This document shows, piece by piece, positions 27,241-36,806 of a stretch of 49,552 nt of DNA. The translations under genes were made by a program, and so were the position numbers. The DNA comes from Thermoplasmatota archaeon (GTDB lineage: Archaea > Thermoplasmatota > E2 > UBA202 > JdFR-43). Position 1 is the stretch's first letter, and every line of letters begins with the position of its first letter. Under the pieces are notes generated by a model. It was given only the letters and a program-made list of their open reading frames with translations, ran no database searches and was not told the origin of the DNA. The DNA lies in NCBI GenBank assembly GCA_029258955.1, contig JAPDJT010000022.1, forward strand, positions 1-49,552. The letters run 5' to 3'.

Positions 27241-27840
27241 TCATAACCTAAACTTCTTATATATTTGCCATGAGCGCTCGAAAATTGTAATTATGGAAAG
27301 AATTGTTATTATTATTAAGCCGTAAAAAAGCTGGTTTAAGGCTATAGCTATAATTAAAACAACCATTCTTTCCGCCCTGCTCCCTATGCCAGTATATTTT
27401 ACGCTTCTTTCCCAAGAAGCAATATAGCTTGTTAAATAAGAAGAAAGTAAAGCTATAAAGCAAAGAATATAAAGTTCTTCGTAAGCAATTGCTAATGATA
27501 AGTAAATGGTTCCTTCTACAACTCTGTCAACAAACGAATCATAAAACCCACCAAATTTTGTTACATGTCCACAATTTTTTGCTATTGCTCCATCTAAGGC
27601 ATCGAGAAATGAGATGGTTATAAATAAGGCTAAAAAGAGCCATCTATTGTGCAAAAAAATAATGGAATAGATAGCTACAGGAAGAAGAACTAAGCCGAGA
27701 GTTGTAATAAAATTTGGTTTTATTCCATGTTTATATAAAAACACAGTAAATGGAGCAATGAATTTTCGAAATCTTTTTCCAAATTTCTCAGCTATCACAC
27801 ATGGTATAACATTTTTACCTATAAAGTTTTTAATGTGCAA
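27241..27840 (-). CDS. CDP-alcohol phosphatidyltransferase (phospholipid synthase)
   Basis: A 199-residue integral membrane enzyme with about five or six helices. It carries the family active-site signature D-x2-D-G-x2-A-(R)-x8-G-x3-D-x3-D as DALDGAIAK, G, YDSFVD around residues 80-105, with Lys replacing the usual Arg. These enzymes join CDP-archaeol to a polar head group. The small size and motif suggest an archaetidylinositol-phosphate or archaetidylglycerol type, but the head group cannot be fixed from sequence. It is divergent from the carbonic anhydrase gene, with 13 bp between the start codons. Confidence 0.82.
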   Translation of the reverse strand: MHIKNFIGKNVIPCVIAEKFGKRFRKFIAPFTVFLYKHGIKPNFITTLGLVLLPVAIYSIIFLHNRWLFLALFITISFLDALDGAIAKNCGHVTKFGGFYDSFVDRVVEGTIYLSLAIAYEELYILCFIALLSSYLTSYIASWERSVKYTGIGSRAERMVVLIIAIALNQLFYGLIIITILSIITIFERSWQIYKKFRL

Positions 27841-27853
27841 TACTTACATTTCC

Positions 27854-28360
27854 ATGAAAGTCGGAAAAGATACTTATATAGCAAAGAGTGCTGTTATAAT
27901 AGGAGATGTTATTATTGGCAATAAGTGTAGCATATGGGAAAATGCTGTTATTAGAGGAGATTTAAATACAATAGAAATAGGAGATGAAAGCAACATTCAA
28001 GATTGCTGTGTCGTTCATGTCTCTCCAGAGCATAAAGTTAAGATTGGAAAGAAGGTATCAGTTGGGCATGGAGCAATTGTTCATGGTGCAACTATAGAAG
28101 ATGAGTGCATTATAGGAATTAATGCAACAGTTTTAGATGGCGCTGTCATTGGACATGGAAGCGTTGTTGCAGCAAATGCAGTTGTTTTGCCAGATACAAA
28201 GATTCCAGAGAATAGTTTGGTGGCTGGAGTGCCAGCAAAAGTAATAAGACAAGATGAAAGCTTGATAGATATGATAAGAAGAAATGCAGAAGTTTATATG
28301 AAGTTGGCAGAGAGATATTTAAGGGGAGAATTTAGCTTGCAGAATTTAAAAGAAAAATAA
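27854..28360 (+). CDS. gamma-class carbonic anhydrase-like protein
   Basis: A 168-residue left-handed beta-helix protein with hexapeptide repeats (for example VIIGDVIIGNKCSI, AVIRGDLNTIEIG). The three zinc ligands of gamma carbonic anhydrases are present: His in CCVVHVS (about 57), and two in VGHGAIVHG (about 74 and 79). The family also includes metal-bound proteins with no proven activity (Cam/CamH, YrdA, PaaY). The ATG at 27854 is chosen because an AT-rich TATA-like stretch (CCTATAAAGTTTTTA) lies about 25 bp upstream; the frame extends further 5' but would overlap the divergent gene. Confidence 0.85.
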   Translation: MKVGKDTYIAKSAVIIGDVIIGNKCSIWENAVIRGDLNTIEIGDESNIQDCCVVHVSPEHKVKIGKKVSVGHGAIVHGATIEDECIIGINATVLDGAVIGHGSVVAANAVVLPDTKIPENSLVAGVPAKVIRQDESLIDMIRRNAEVYMKLAERYLRGEFSLQNLKEK

Positions 28361-28384
28361 TTAAGGCGAAGATGATTTATTTTT

Positions 28385-30226
28385 ATGAAGTTTCTTCCAA
28401 TTGCTATTTTATTAATCTTAATTTTTACCCAGCCCATGATTTACAATCTTGAATCCACAAATAATTCCATCAGATTTGAATCAACAAATGTTTCATTGAC
28501 TCAACCAAAACAGTGGTATGAACAACCAACAAAAATTATATGGTTTAATGGAAGTTTTCAGAGGGGCGAGGTTGGAATAAAACAATCAAAAAATTTATGG
28601 CTATGGCATCCTAAAGGAGGAAATATAAAAGCAAGGGAAATCACCCAATATTTTAATGGAGATAAATTGGCAAAAATAGAAATAGAATTGGCTTGGAAAA
28701 ATAGCCAGCTAAACAGAGCTGATTTAGATATTCTTTGGATGAATCCTTATGAAGGGAGATGCACATTTAAGCCAAATGATATAAAAATTGGAGAACATAT
28801 CGAAAAAGCAACTTTTTATTATAAAAAGAGTAAAGAATGGCGAATGTTTGTTGGCGCAACTTGTTGGAATGGAATAATAACAAAAGAATTACCCTTTTCT
28901 GAGAAAATAATAATATATGAAGAACCAGATCTAAAGGAAATAAATGTTTCTGGTGATTCAAAAGCATGGATTGAAACATACAGAGTTAAAGAAGTTAATT
29001 ACTCTTATGTGCCGATATTTTCTGATTTCCGTTCAGTTTTACGCATTACACCTAACATAACTTTTGAAAGGGTAGATGATGATATTTCAATTGGAGATTT
29101 AATTTATATTAATTATAAAGTTACTTTGAATTTAGATGATATTGCCACTATAGGAGCAGAATGTGAAATTACCTTGCCTAATGGGAAAATTATTTGCCTA
29201 GATTCATGGGATGTTCGCCATAAATATGCTCCAATTTCAGAAAATCCTCGTCCACCATACCCAAGATGGAATGGCATGCCTTGGTGGAAAGCTTGCAAAA
29301 GATTTGATTTACCAGAAATACCTTCTTCAGTTTATACTTTATCTCCAGAAAATAATTCATATACATTCAGATGGACTTTTAGGGCAGGAATGTTTGGAAA
29401 ATATAATGTAAAGTTGAGATTAAAAAATGCTGGGGGATTTGAAAAAACCATAAGCTTTGAAGTTAAAGAACCAAAATCTTTCCAAGAAAAATATGCATTA
29501 ATTTTTACTTCTGATTCATTTAGCGAGGTAAATGCGTGGGCAAACAATTATGAAATGTATGATGTTTTAGTCAATCATTATGGATTCCCTGCTTCAAATG
29601 TTTTTTCATTAATGGATGGAACGTGTACAAAAGAAAATTTAACTGCTTTAATGAGTTGGCTAATTGAAAATACAGACGAAAATGCAACTGTCGTAATATG
29701 GTTTTCATGCCATGGTGGTTATGAAAAGAATCTGGATGGAGACAAAGAAATAATAGATGGTTTTCTATATCTCTGGGGCTCACCATATTCAAAGGAAAAT
29801 ATATTAACTGATGAAGAGATGGCTAAATTCATAGCTAACCTGAAATCCAGAAAAATTTTGCTGGGAGGAGATGCTTGTAATGGTGGAGAATTTGGAGGAA
29901 GACTTGATATTGGAGAAAGAATAAATGAATTGATAGGTAATGTATCCTTAAATAAAGATGGTGTAATTGTTGCTGTTGGAGCACCATGGTTTAGGGCAGA
30001 GATGGTATCAACATATGGTGGGGCAGTATTTACTTTATGGTTTTCTGCTGGTTTGCAAGGAATGAAAGATTTTAGAGGAAAAGATGCAGATGATTATGGA
30101 AATAAGGATGGCAAAATAAGTGTTGAAGAAGCTTTTAAATGGGCATTTATTCAAATGCTAACAGATAATCCTCTTTACCCATATGATTTCAATGATAATT
30201 ATAAGGGGGAGATGTATTTGATATAG
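28385..30226 (+). CDS. secreted caspase-like (C13/C14) peptidase
   Basis: A 613-residue protein with an N-terminal signal peptide (about 1-18) and a long beta-rich region (about 30-370, probably one or two Ig-like domains). A C-terminal caspase-hemoglobinase fold domain begins at YALIFTSDSF. The predicted catalytic His443 lies in WFSCHGG and Cys498 in GGDACNGG, the expected order and spacing for clan CD peptidases. A DxDGKIS segment near residue 580 resembles a calcium-binding loop. It is the third clan CD protease of the window and is likely surface-exposed or secreted. Confidence 0.75.
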   Translation: MKFLPIAILLILIFTQPMIYNLESTNNSIRFESTNVSLTQPKQWYEQPTKIIWFNGSFQRGEVGIKQSKNLWLWHPKGGNIKAREITQYFNGDKLAKIEIELAWKNSQLNRADLDILWMNPYEGRCTFKPNDIKIGEHIEKATFYYKKSKEWRMFVGATCWNGIITKELPFSEKIIIYEEPDLKEINVSGDSKAWIETYRVKEVNYSYVPIFSDFRSVLRITPNITFERVDDDISIGDLIYINYKVTLNLDDIATIGAECEITLPNGKIICLDSWDVRHKYAPISENPRPPYPRWNGMPWWKACKRFDLPEIPSSVYTLSPENNSYTFRWTFRAGMFGKYNVKLRLKNAGGFEKTISFEVKEPKSFQEKYALIFTSDSFSEVNAWANNYEMYDVLVNHYGFPASNVFSLMDGTCTKENLTALMSWLIENTDENATVVIWFSCHGGYEKNLDGDKEIIDGFLYLWGSPYSKENILTDEEMAKFIANLKSRKILLGGDACNGGEFGGRLDIGERINELIGNVSLNKDGVIVAVGAPWFRAEMVSTYGGAVFTLWFSAGLQGMKDFRGKDADDYGNKDGKISVEEAFKWAFIQMLTDNPLYPYDFNDNYKGEMYLI

Positions 30227-30230
30227 CCAT

Positions 30231-31409
30231 TCATAAATACTTCCTTGGGTCTGTTATTTTTCCTTCTATAGCACTTGCTGCTACTGTGGCAGGAGATGCC
30301 AAATAAACTTCAGCTTCTTTTGAGCCCATTCTTCCCTTGAAATTTCTATTTGTTGATGTTATCGCAACTTCATTGCTAGCTAAAATTCCTTCATGCGCCC
30401 CCAAACATGGACCGCATCCCGGGTTCATGACCACGCCTCCAGCTTGAATAAAGATATCAATGAGCCCTTCCTTTAAAGCTTGCCTGTAAATTTTCATTGA
30501 AGCAGGAAATATAAGGAATCTTACACCATCTGCAATTTTTCTCCCTTCCAAAATTTTTGCAGCTATTCTTAAATCTTCAATTCTTCCATTTGTGCAGGAG
30601 CCAAGTACAGCCTGATTTATTTCTTTTCCTTCAACGTCTTCAATACTCTTTACGTTGTCAACGCTATGAGGACATGCTATTTGTGGGCTTAAATCGCTAA
30701 CATCGAATTCAAATTCCTTTTCATATGGTCCCTCGTTATCTCCTCCAAATAAAGCTGCTTTAGCTCCCATTTCCATTGACATGTTAGCTATGGTAATCTT
30801 ATCTGCTAATGGCATTTCTTCTACAATGCCATAATATTCGCATGCCTTGTAATTTGCACCATCTGCTTTTAACTCACCAATGATATGTAGAATTATATCC
30901 TTAGCAAAAACTCCCTTAGGCAATTCTCCAGTTATTGTTATTTTATAAGTTTCTGGCACCTTAAGCCATATTTTGCCAGTTGCCCATACAGATGCCATTT
31001 CTGTGGCTCCTATACCTGTTGAAAAAGCCCCTAAAGCTCCATAGCTAGTAGTATGGCTGTCTGTTCCAACAATAAGCATTCCTTTGCTTACATGCCCTTC
31101 TTCAATCATAACTTGATGGCATATTCCATAGTTTATATCATAGAAATTTTTGATGCCGTGTTTTTTAACAAATTCCCTTATTTTCTTATGGGCTTCAGCA
31201 GTTTTAATGCTATTAGCAGGCACCCTGTGATCAAGAATAATAACAATTTTGTCAGCAATTTTTAAAGGCATTCCAATTTCTTCAAAATATTTTATGACCA
31301 ATGCTGCATTATCATGACTCATAGCCTTATCTACGCTTGCTTCAACAATATCTCCTGCTTCAGCTTTCATTCCACTTTTCTCAGATAAAATTTTTTCCGC
31401 CAACGTCAT
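30231..31409 (-). CDS. aconitase-family dehydratase, large subunit (LeuC/homoaconitase/mesaconase-like)
   Basis: A 392-residue protein of the aconitase superfamily, heterodimeric type. It has AGDIVEASVD, the HDNAAL motif, the active-site VGTDSHTTSYGALGAFSTGIGATEMA stretch (about residues 113-138) and three [4Fe-4S] ligand cysteines: GSCTNGR (about 268) and NPGCGPC (about 328, 331). It equates to the large subunit of isopropylmalate isomerase, homoaconitase or mesaconase. The small subunit (LeuD-like) is not in the window. It overlaps the citF-like gene by 4 bp, so it likely acts on an intermediate of the same pathway, rather than in leucine synthesis. Confidence 0.85.
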   Translation of the reverse strand: MTLAEKILSEKSGMKAEAGDIVEASVDKAMSHDNAALVIKYFEEIGMPLKIADKIVIILDHRVPANSIKTAEAHKKIREFVKKHGIKNFYDINYGICHQVMIEEGHVSKGMLIVGTDSHTTSYGALGAFSTGIGATEMASVWATGKIWLKVPETYKITITGELPKGVFAKDIILHIIGELKADGANYKACEYYGIVEEMPLADKITIANMSMEMGAKAALFGGDNEGPYEKEFEFDVSDLSPQIACPHSVDNVKSIEDVEGKEINQAVLGSCTNGRIEDLRIAAKILEGRKIADGVRFLIFPASMKIYRQALKEGLIDIFIQAGGVVMNPGCGPCLGAHEGILASNEVAITSTNRNFKGRMGSKEAEVYLASPATVAASAIEGKITDPRKYL

Positions 31410-32938
31410 TCTTTCACCTTCCTTATTACATCCAAAACCGTTCCATCCCTATATTCAACAATTGCAACAATTTCATCACTAAATTTTGGTTCTTTTGGCA
31501 AGCCAACTAAACTTTTTGCTTTCTTATATAACTCCTCAATATCAACTATTTCCATTTTTCCCTTCACAGCTTCAATCAAGTCTTCTCTTTCTGGATTTAT
31601 TGCTATTCCCCTATCTGTAACAACAACATCCACTGTATGGCACGGCGTGGAAACAGTTGTAACTTCCTTCCTTATAACAGGGACTCTTCCCCTAAGTAAA
31701 GGAACAGTTATTATTGTAACATCGCTTCCTGCCGCCGCATCTTGATGGCCACCTATTCCATGCAAGAGCAATCCATCTGAATGAGTATTGACATTTACAT
31801 TGAAATTTATGTCAACCTCTGTTGCTCCTAAAAAGCATGCATGTTGCCTATTGACAACGCACCCACATGTATGAGGATCGCCAAACATGACATGGCTTAC
31901 TTCTACATGTCCCTCATCTTTTGCAATAGATTCAACAGCTTTTAAATCAAAGCTCTGCCCATCCAAAATTTTTCTTATTGTTCCGTCATGGAGCATATCA
32001 ACAACATAGCCAGTTATTCCCCCCATAACAAAGTCACCAACGATTCCATTCTTTTTCATATATTCATGCAAAAATTTTGTTACCGCTAAGCTTATTCCTC
32101 CCGCCCCAGCTTGGAAGGAAAAGCCATCTTTTATTATGCCTGCTTTTGCCAAAAATTTAACAACATTTTTTGCTATGTTAAGACGAGCTGGACTCCTTGT
32201 TATTCTCATTGTTCCTGTTTGAATGCCAGAAGGATCGCCAATGCTATCAACTTCAACAACATAATCAACATAAATTTGGGGAATTGAAATAGGCGTAACT
32301 GGATATGGCTGTAAGTTATCTGTTACAACAACAACGTTGTCAGCATGCATTGCATCTGCATATGCAAATCCCATTGCTCCAAAAGCAGATTTGCCAAGCA
32401 TTCCATTGCAATTACCATATTCATCAGCTATGGAAGCAGCAATAAAAGCAACATCTATATGTAAATCTCCGCTTCTTACCGCCCTTGCCCTTCCTCCATG
32501 GCTACGTAGTACAACAGGCTCCTTCAATCCATGCCTCGAAACATACTCTCCCAATGGCCCATTCAAGCTTCCTTCTATGGCTGTTATTACTCCATTTTTT
32601 ATATGTTCTATGAGTTTTTCATGAACGGGAAATAAAGCTGTGGGGGCAAGCTTTATGTCTTTAATTCCCATCTTTGCAATTGTATCTACAACTAAATTAA
32701 CAACTGCATCTCCATTCCGCAAATGGTGATGGAATGAAATGGTCATTCCATCTTCCAAACCTACTTTTTTAATTGCTTCTTTTAAAGAAGGCAAAAGCTT
32801 ACTTTCATCAGGAAAAACAGCTTTTAAAGGCTTTGCATATTCTCTGCCAGTCGGTTTAAATGAAAAAGGCCCCTTATAAGGTTTTAATTTTCTCCCATTC
32901 AATTCCTCTGGAATTTCTCTTCCAACTGCATTTAACAT
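31406..32938 (-). CDS. citF: citrate lyase alpha subunit-like CoA-transferase
   Basis: A 510-residue protein matching the alpha subunit of citrate lyase (citrate:acetyl-ACP transferase). Visible are the N-terminal VGREIPEELNGR, FHHHLRNGDAVVN (about 69-81), GPLGEYVSRHG, RSHGGRARAV, QTGTMRITRSPARLNIAKN, the GGITGYVVDMLHDG and the terminal TDRGIAINPEREDL. The beta (CitE) and acyl-carrier gamma (CitD) subunits are not adjacent, unlike bacterial citrate or citramalate lyase operons. A TATA-like CTTATAAATTCG lies about 25 bp upstream of the ATG. With the aconitase-like gene it may serve citrate or citramalate cleavage in amino-acid fermentation. Confidence 0.85.
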   Translation of the reverse strand: MLNAVGREIPEELNGRKLKPYKGPFSFKPTGREYAKPLKAVFPDESKLLPSLKEAIKKVGLEDGMTISFHHHLRNGDAVVNLVVDTIAKMGIKDIKLAPTALFPVHEKLIEHIKNGVITAIEGSLNGPLGEYVSRHGLKEPVVLRSHGGRARAVRSGDLHIDVAFIAASIADEYGNCNGMLGKSAFGAMGFAYADAMHADNVVVVTDNLQPYPVTPISIPQIYVDYVVEVDSIGDPSGIQTGTMRITRSPARLNIAKNVVKFLAKAGIIKDGFSFQAGAGGISLAVTKFLHEYMKKNGIVGDFVMGGITGYVVDMLHDGTIRKILDGQSFDLKAVESIAKDEGHVEVSHVMFGDPHTCGCVVNRQHACFLGATEVDINFNVNVNTHSDGLLLHGIGGHQDAAAGSDVTIITVPLLRGRVPVIRKEVTTVSTPCHTVDVVVTDRGIAINPEREDLIEAVKGKMEIVDIEELYKKAKSLVGLPKEPKFSDEIVAIVEYRDGTVLDVIRKVKE

Positions 32939-33023
32939 GCAATGAAATGAAAAACGAATTTATAAGGATATCTCATTCATCGTCACAAATGGTACCTATA
33001 TGAAGAAATTAGCGGCTTTGACA

Positions 33024-33080
33024 TGATTGTTTGTCATCGTAATTCTCATGGAGTGCAATATCAGAAATTTTGACAGTTTC
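33024..33080 (-). repeat. dispersed palindromic repeat, divergent reverse copy
   Basis: A degenerate copy with TTTGTCATCGTAATTCTC, ATGGAGTGCAATATC and TGACAGTTTCC on the plus strand. It lies just upstream of the pyrK promoter. Confidence 0.4.
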
Positions 33081-33116
33081 CAAAAAAAATTTTTTAATAA
33101 TGAACCTCTTTCATTC

Positions 33117-33881
33117 ATGCAAATTTGCAAAATAGAAAAAATCGTAACTCATTCCAAATTGCACAAAACATTCTTTTTTGATTTAAGAATGAATGCCAAA
33201 CCAGGACAATTTATCATGCTCTGGATCCCCGGCATAGACGAAATACCAATGTCATTAAGTCATATTGGAGATAAAATTGGAATAACAGTAGAAAAAGTTG
33301 GAGAGGCAACAAAAGCTTTACATAAAATGAAAGAAGGGAATAAAGTTGGAGTGAGAGGACCATACGGAAAAGGATTTGAAATTGTTGGTAAAAAAGCTTT
33401 ATTTGTTGCAGGTGGCACCGGAATAGCACCTCTTTTCTCCTTGATTAAAAAATATAATGGAGAAAAACATATTGTGCTTGGTGCTAAAACAAAAGATTTG
33501 CTTCTTTTCAAAAAAGAGTTGGAAGAATCAAACCACCTTTACATCTCTACAGATGATGGGAGTCATGGTTATAAGGGTTTTGCCTCAGATTTAGCCAAAA
33601 AAATTATTGAGAAGGAGAATTTCGATATTGTTTATACATGCGGACCTGAGCCAATGATGAAAAAAATTCTCGATTTATGCTTGGAAAAAAATATTCCAAT
33701 GCAGGCAAGCTTAGAAAGATATATGAAATGTGGTGTAGGCATATGCGACTCATGTGCTATAGATGGTTATCATGTGTGTAAAGATGGTCCGGTTTTTAGT
33801 CATGAAGTTCTAAAGAAAATAAAAGATTTTGGAAAATGGTGGAGAAATGCGTCAGGAAGAAAAGAAAGTATAACTATTTAG
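33117..33881 (+). CDS. PyrK-like iron-sulfur flavoprotein (electron transfer subunit)
   Basis: A 254-residue ferredoxin-reductase-like protein. The FAD/NAD-binding fold shows KPGQFIMLWIPG, the flavin motif IPMSLS, GVRGPYGKGF, GGTGIAPLFSL (about 108) and TCGPEPMMKK. The C-terminus has the [2Fe-2S] binding cysteines of the PyrK group (CGVGICDSC, then a fourth Cys in YHVCKDGPVF). The start at 33117 follows a TATA-like TTTTTTAATAATG about 22 bp upstream; the longer upstream reading frame is repeat-derived. In the PyrK family the partner is dihydroorotate dehydrogenase PyrD, which is not in the window; other NAD-linked oxidoreductases are possible. Confidence 0.82.
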   Translation: MQICKIEKIVTHSKLHKTFFFDLRMNAKPGQFIMLWIPGIDEIPMSLSHIGDKIGITVEKVGEATKALHKMKEGNKVGVRGPYGKGFEIVGKKALFVAGGTGIAPLFSLIKKYNGEKHIVLGAKTKDLLLFKKELEESNHLYISTDDGSHGYKGFASDLAKKIIEKENFDIVYTCGPEPMMKKILDLCLEKNIPMQASLERYMKCGVGICDSCAIDGYHVCKDGPVFSHEVLKKIKDFGKWWRNASGRKESITI

Positions 33882-34083
33882 CTGACTCTCTTTCTTTCCA
33901 TACTTCTATAAATTTTTCAATGCTCCTATCATAAGTTTTTTCAACATCTGGCGGGAAAAAGCAAGCTGGCACCTCATTACGGCTCAAATGATATCTTAAG
34001 CATTCACAACACACCCCCTTCCTACTACATGGTTCCCAAGTACAGGGGCAATTCCTTAAATTTTCTTCTCTTCTGCACTCCAT
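33874..34083 (-). CDS. small cysteine-rich DUF6485 protein
   Basis: A 69-residue protein with eight or so cysteines arranged CRREENLRNCPCTWEPCSRKG, CCECLRYH and ACFFPPDVEKTYDRS (each in order). This pattern matches DUF6485 proteins found in anaerobic bacteria and archaea. It probably binds metal (zinc or iron-sulfur), but no function is known. The ATG at 34083 is preferred to an upstream one because the family starts here and a TATA-like AATTTATTTACCC lies about 22 bp further up. Its end overlaps pyrK by 8 bp on the opposite strand. Confidence 0.75.
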   Translation of the reverse strand: MECRREENLRNCPCTWEPCSRKGVCCECLRYHLSRNEVPACFFPPDVEKTYDRSIEKFIEVWKERESAK

Positions 34084-34179
34084 GAAATGAAATAAGCAAG
34101 GGTAAATAAATTGTGCTGAAAATAAAAAGAAATTGTTTTCAACCAACCATATTATTTATTTTATGCTGAGCTTTTTATC

Positions 34180-34788
34180 ATGGAAAATGAAGTGATGAAA
34201 TGCATTAAAGAAAGGAGAAGTATAAGAAATTATTTGGTTAAAGATGTGCCTAAAGAAATTATCGAAGAAATTATTTTAGCTGGAAAATATGCACCATCTG
34301 CAGAAAATAGACAGCCGTGGCGTTTCATAGTTATAACAAATAGAGAATTTATAAAAGAATTATCAGAGAAAGTTAAAGAGCAAATAAAGAAATTGCTGAA
34401 AAAGAAAAGAAGATGGAAGAAAAGGTTTAAAGAATTGGAAGATGAAAGACTAATTTTATTTTTACAAGCAATAGCAAATTCAAAAGAGGATGTTGTCTTC
34501 CATAATGCACCAGTAGTTATATTTATAATTACAAAAGACGAAGCATTTAACGATGAATCTTGTGCTTGCTGTGCAGAAAACATGATGCTTTATGCTTGGA
34601 GTATTGGCATAGGTAGCTGTTGGATTGGTCTGGCAAAATTTTTAGAATTGGATGAAAAAGTCATGGAAGGGTTGAATGTGCCAAAAGAGTATCATGTATC
34701 AGCATGCTTAACTTTTGGCTATCCAGCTAAAATTCCAAAAACTCCAATAAGAAATCCATCTGCTGATGTTATAAAATGGATTGAATAA
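34180..34788 (+). CDS. nitroreductase-family FMN oxidoreductase
   Basis: A 202-residue protein of the nitroreductase fold. It has the N-terminal RRSIRNYLVKDVP (FMN phosphate binding), APSAENRQPWRF (about 38-49), an insertion of basic helix (about 70-92), and IGIGSCWIGL with FGYPA in the C-terminal half. Such flavoproteins reduce nitro compounds, quinones or flavins, or act in cofactor maturation; the substrate is not predictable here. The start follows a TATA-like ATTATTTATTTTA about 25 bp upstream. A dispersed repeat begins directly after the stop. Confidence 0.82.
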   Translation: MENEVMKCIKERRSIRNYLVKDVPKEIIEEIILAGKYAPSAENRQPWRFIVITNREFIKELSEKVKEQIKKLLKKKRRWKKRFKELEDERLILFLQAIANSKEDVVFHNAPVVIFIITKDEAFNDESCACCAENMMLYAWSIGIGSCWIGLAKFLELDEKVMEGLNVPKEYHVSACLTFGYPAKIPKTPIRNPSADVIKWIE

Positions 34789-34850
34789 ACGAAAGAAATG
34801 TTATCATTGACTATTATTGCATAGAGAAGAATTTACATAGTAATGTTATG
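34789..34850 (+). repeat. dispersed palindromic repeat, forward copy
   Basis: A forward copy: ACGAAAGAAATGTTATC, CATTGACTATTATTGCATAG and AGAATTTACATAG, with a degenerate right end running into the papain gene promoter. Confidence 0.6.
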
Positions 34851-34857
34851 TCTAGTA

Positions 34858-34868
34858 AATTATATATG
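34858..34868 (+). promoter_or_regulatory. TATA box of the papain-like protease gene
   Basis: AATTATATATG is centred about 26 bp before the ATG at 34889, indicating a leaderless transcript. It sits where the right end of the adjacent dispersed repeat has decayed. Confidence 0.6.
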
Positions 34869-34888
34869 TGGATAATTATTGAACTTTT

Positions 34889-36328
34889 ATGAATCAGAGA
34901 ACATTTCTGTTTATTTTATCTTTTATAATTATTGCACCATCGATCCTGCTACAAATTAATAAAGAAACAACATCCCATCCATTATATGCAGAATATTTTC
35001 TTGGGGATGTCCCCCTCAATATAACGGGAAATCTTAGTATTGGTGAAAAACCGTCTATTTCTAATTTGCTTATCCCTCCAAGCTGGGACTGGAGAAATTA
35101 TTTAGGGCAAGATTGGACCACACCAGCAAAATATCAAGGACCTTGTGGCTCTTGCTGGGCTTTTGCTGCAATGGGAGCATTAGAATCTGTTATAAAGATA
35201 AGGGAAGGATGCTCTCTTTTCAACCCAGATTTATCGGAGCAATATTTGCTCTCATGCCCGCCAAATAGTGGAGGATGTAGTGGGTGGAATGCCTATTATG
35301 CTTATGATTATTTATACAAGCATGGTGGGGCTTTGTTGGAGGATTGTTTTCCATATAGAGCAAATGATGAAATTCCATGTAGCCAAAAATGCGAAAACTG
35401 GTTAGAGAAGCTAGTTCCAATTAGTGGATATGGACGTTTTTATCAACCAGCTAGAGACTTCATGAAAAAATTCCTTGTTGAAAATGGACCATTTGTTGTT
35501 CGCATGGCAGTATATAGTGATTTTTATCGTTATGATGGAGGCATATACGAACACCCGGGCATTGAACCACCAAGCGATATAAATCACGAAGTAATTATAG
35601 TAGGATATAACGATAGCCAGCAATATTGGATTTGTAAAAACAGCTGGGGAAAACAGTGGGGAGAAAATGGATTCTTTAGAATAAAATATGGAGATTGTCA
35701 GATTGAACACGACTTGATATATGTAAATTATAATGCAGACTCTTTTAACTGGCCTCCTATTGCTAACGCAGGTGATAGTTACAAAGGGAGGCCAAACGAG
35801 GAAATAATATTTGATGGTAGCGAGAGTGTTGATCCAGATAATGATATAGTCTTATATGAATGGAATTTTGGAGATGGAAGCTTTGCCAATGGAAAGACCG
35901 TTAAACATGCTTATACTAAAGAAAGAGTGTATACAGTGAGCCTAAAAGTTACAGATAGTGAAAACCATTCTAGCACAAATACAGCTCTTGTATATATAGA
36001 TGGAACCTCTCCAAATATCAAAATACTTCAGCCAAAAGAAGGATGCTTATATGTATTTGGCAAGGAATATGCACGCTTTTTTGGTTTTGTATTTCGTAAG
36101 CCAGTAATAATTGGTCCAATTACAATATACGCTGATGCAAAAGATAATATGAAAATCGAGAAGGTTGAATTCTACATAGATGAAAACTTAGTTTATGAGT
36201 GTAAAAACCCACCTTATTCGTTTCATTGGAAAACAGCAACAAATGGACAGCACTCAATAAAAGTGATTGCATATGATTATGTAGGTAATAAAAACGAGGA
36301 AAATATGAATGTCATAAGATTTGGTTAA
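34889..36328 (+). CDS. secreted papain-family (C1A) cysteine protease with PKD and Ig-like domains
   Basis: A 479-residue secreted protease. A signal sequence (about 5-22) and short propeptide lead to the papain domain with Cys89 in GPCGSCWAF, His233 in [12 protein letters not shown] and Asn251 in [10 protein letters not shown], the full catalytic triad. A PKD domain follows (about 290-365, with [10 protein letters not shown]), then a bacterial-Ig-type domain (about 375-475) similar to the C-terminal domain of the C25 protease at 40.1 kb. The propeptide is much shorter than in plant or animal papains. It would hydrolyse extracellular protein and is likely held near the surface by its C-terminal domains. 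Confidence 0.92.
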   Translation: MNQRTFLFILSFIIIAPSILLQINKETTSHPLYAEYFLGDVPLNITGNLSIGEKPSISNLLIPPSWDWRNYLGQDWTTPAKYQGPCGSCWAFAAMGALESVIKIREGCSLFNPDLSEQYLLSCPPNSGGCSGWNAYYAYDYLYKHGGALLEDCFPYRANDEIPCSQKCENWLEKLVPISGYGRFYQPARDFMKKFLVENGPFVVRMAVYSDFYRYDGGIYEHPGIEPPSDINHEVIIVGYNDSQQYWICKNSWGKQWGENGFFRIKYGDCQIEHDLIYVNYNADSFNWPPIANAGDSYKGRPNEEIIFDGSESVDPDNDIVLYEWNFGDGSFANGKTVKHAYTKERVYTVSLKVTDSENHSSTNTALVYIDGTSPNIKILQPKEGCLYVFGKEYARFFGFVFRKPVIIGPITIYADAKDNMKIEKVEFYIDENLVYECKNPPYSFHWKTATNGQHSIKVIAYDYVGNKNEENMNVIRFG

Positions 36329-36351
36329 AAGGGATATTTTATTCTGCAACC

Positions 36352-36361
36352 TTTATATATT
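36352..36361 (+). promoter_or_regulatory. TATA box of rps15
   Basis: TTTATATATT is centred about 25 bp upstream of the ATG at 36381. It rules out the longer in-frame start at 36321, which would overlap the papain gene. Confidence 0.65.
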
Positions 36362-36380
36362 AGAAGGTTATATCCAAACA

Positions 36381-36806
36381 ATGGCACGAATGCATGCAAG
36401 GAGAAGAGGCAAATCCGGTTCAAAACATCCAGTAGAGAGAATGCACCCAGAATGGAGTTTAAAACCAGAAGAAATCGAGCAATTAATTGTAAAATTGGCT
36501 GAAGAAGGTAAGCCACCATCAATGATTGGCTTAATACTACGTGACTCCTATGGTATTCCAGACGTAAAAGCAGCATTAGGGAAAAAACTCACTCAAGTAC
36601 TTAAAGAGCATGATTTATTGCCGCCTATTCCAGAAGATTTGGCTAATTTACTGGAAAAGAGAGCTAACTTAATAAAGCATTTACAAGAGCACAAAAAAGA
36701 TATTCATAATAGGAGGAGATTGCAACTTATTGAAGCAAAAATAAATAGACTCGTTAAATACTATAAAAGAGAGGGAGTTTTGCCTGAGAATTGGAGTTAT
36801 TCATAA
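36381..36806 (+). CDS. rps15: 30S ribosomal protein S15 (uS15)
   Basis: A 141-residue protein. It has the archaeal/eukaryotic N-terminal extension [18 protein letters not shown] followed by the S15 domain ([38 protein letters not shown] and the closing [16 protein letters not shown]). It binds 16S rRNA in the small subunit. The end overlaps the convergent RuvC-like gene by 10 bp. Length and motifs are typical, and the leaderless start is supported by the TATA box. Confidence 0.95.
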   Translation: MARMHARRRGKSGSKHPVERMHPEWSLKPEEIEQLIVKLAEEGKPPSMIGLILRDSYGIPDVKAALGKKLTQVLKEHDLLPPIPEDLANLLEKRANLIKHLQEHKKDIHNRRRLQLIEAKINRLVKYYKREGVLPENWSYS

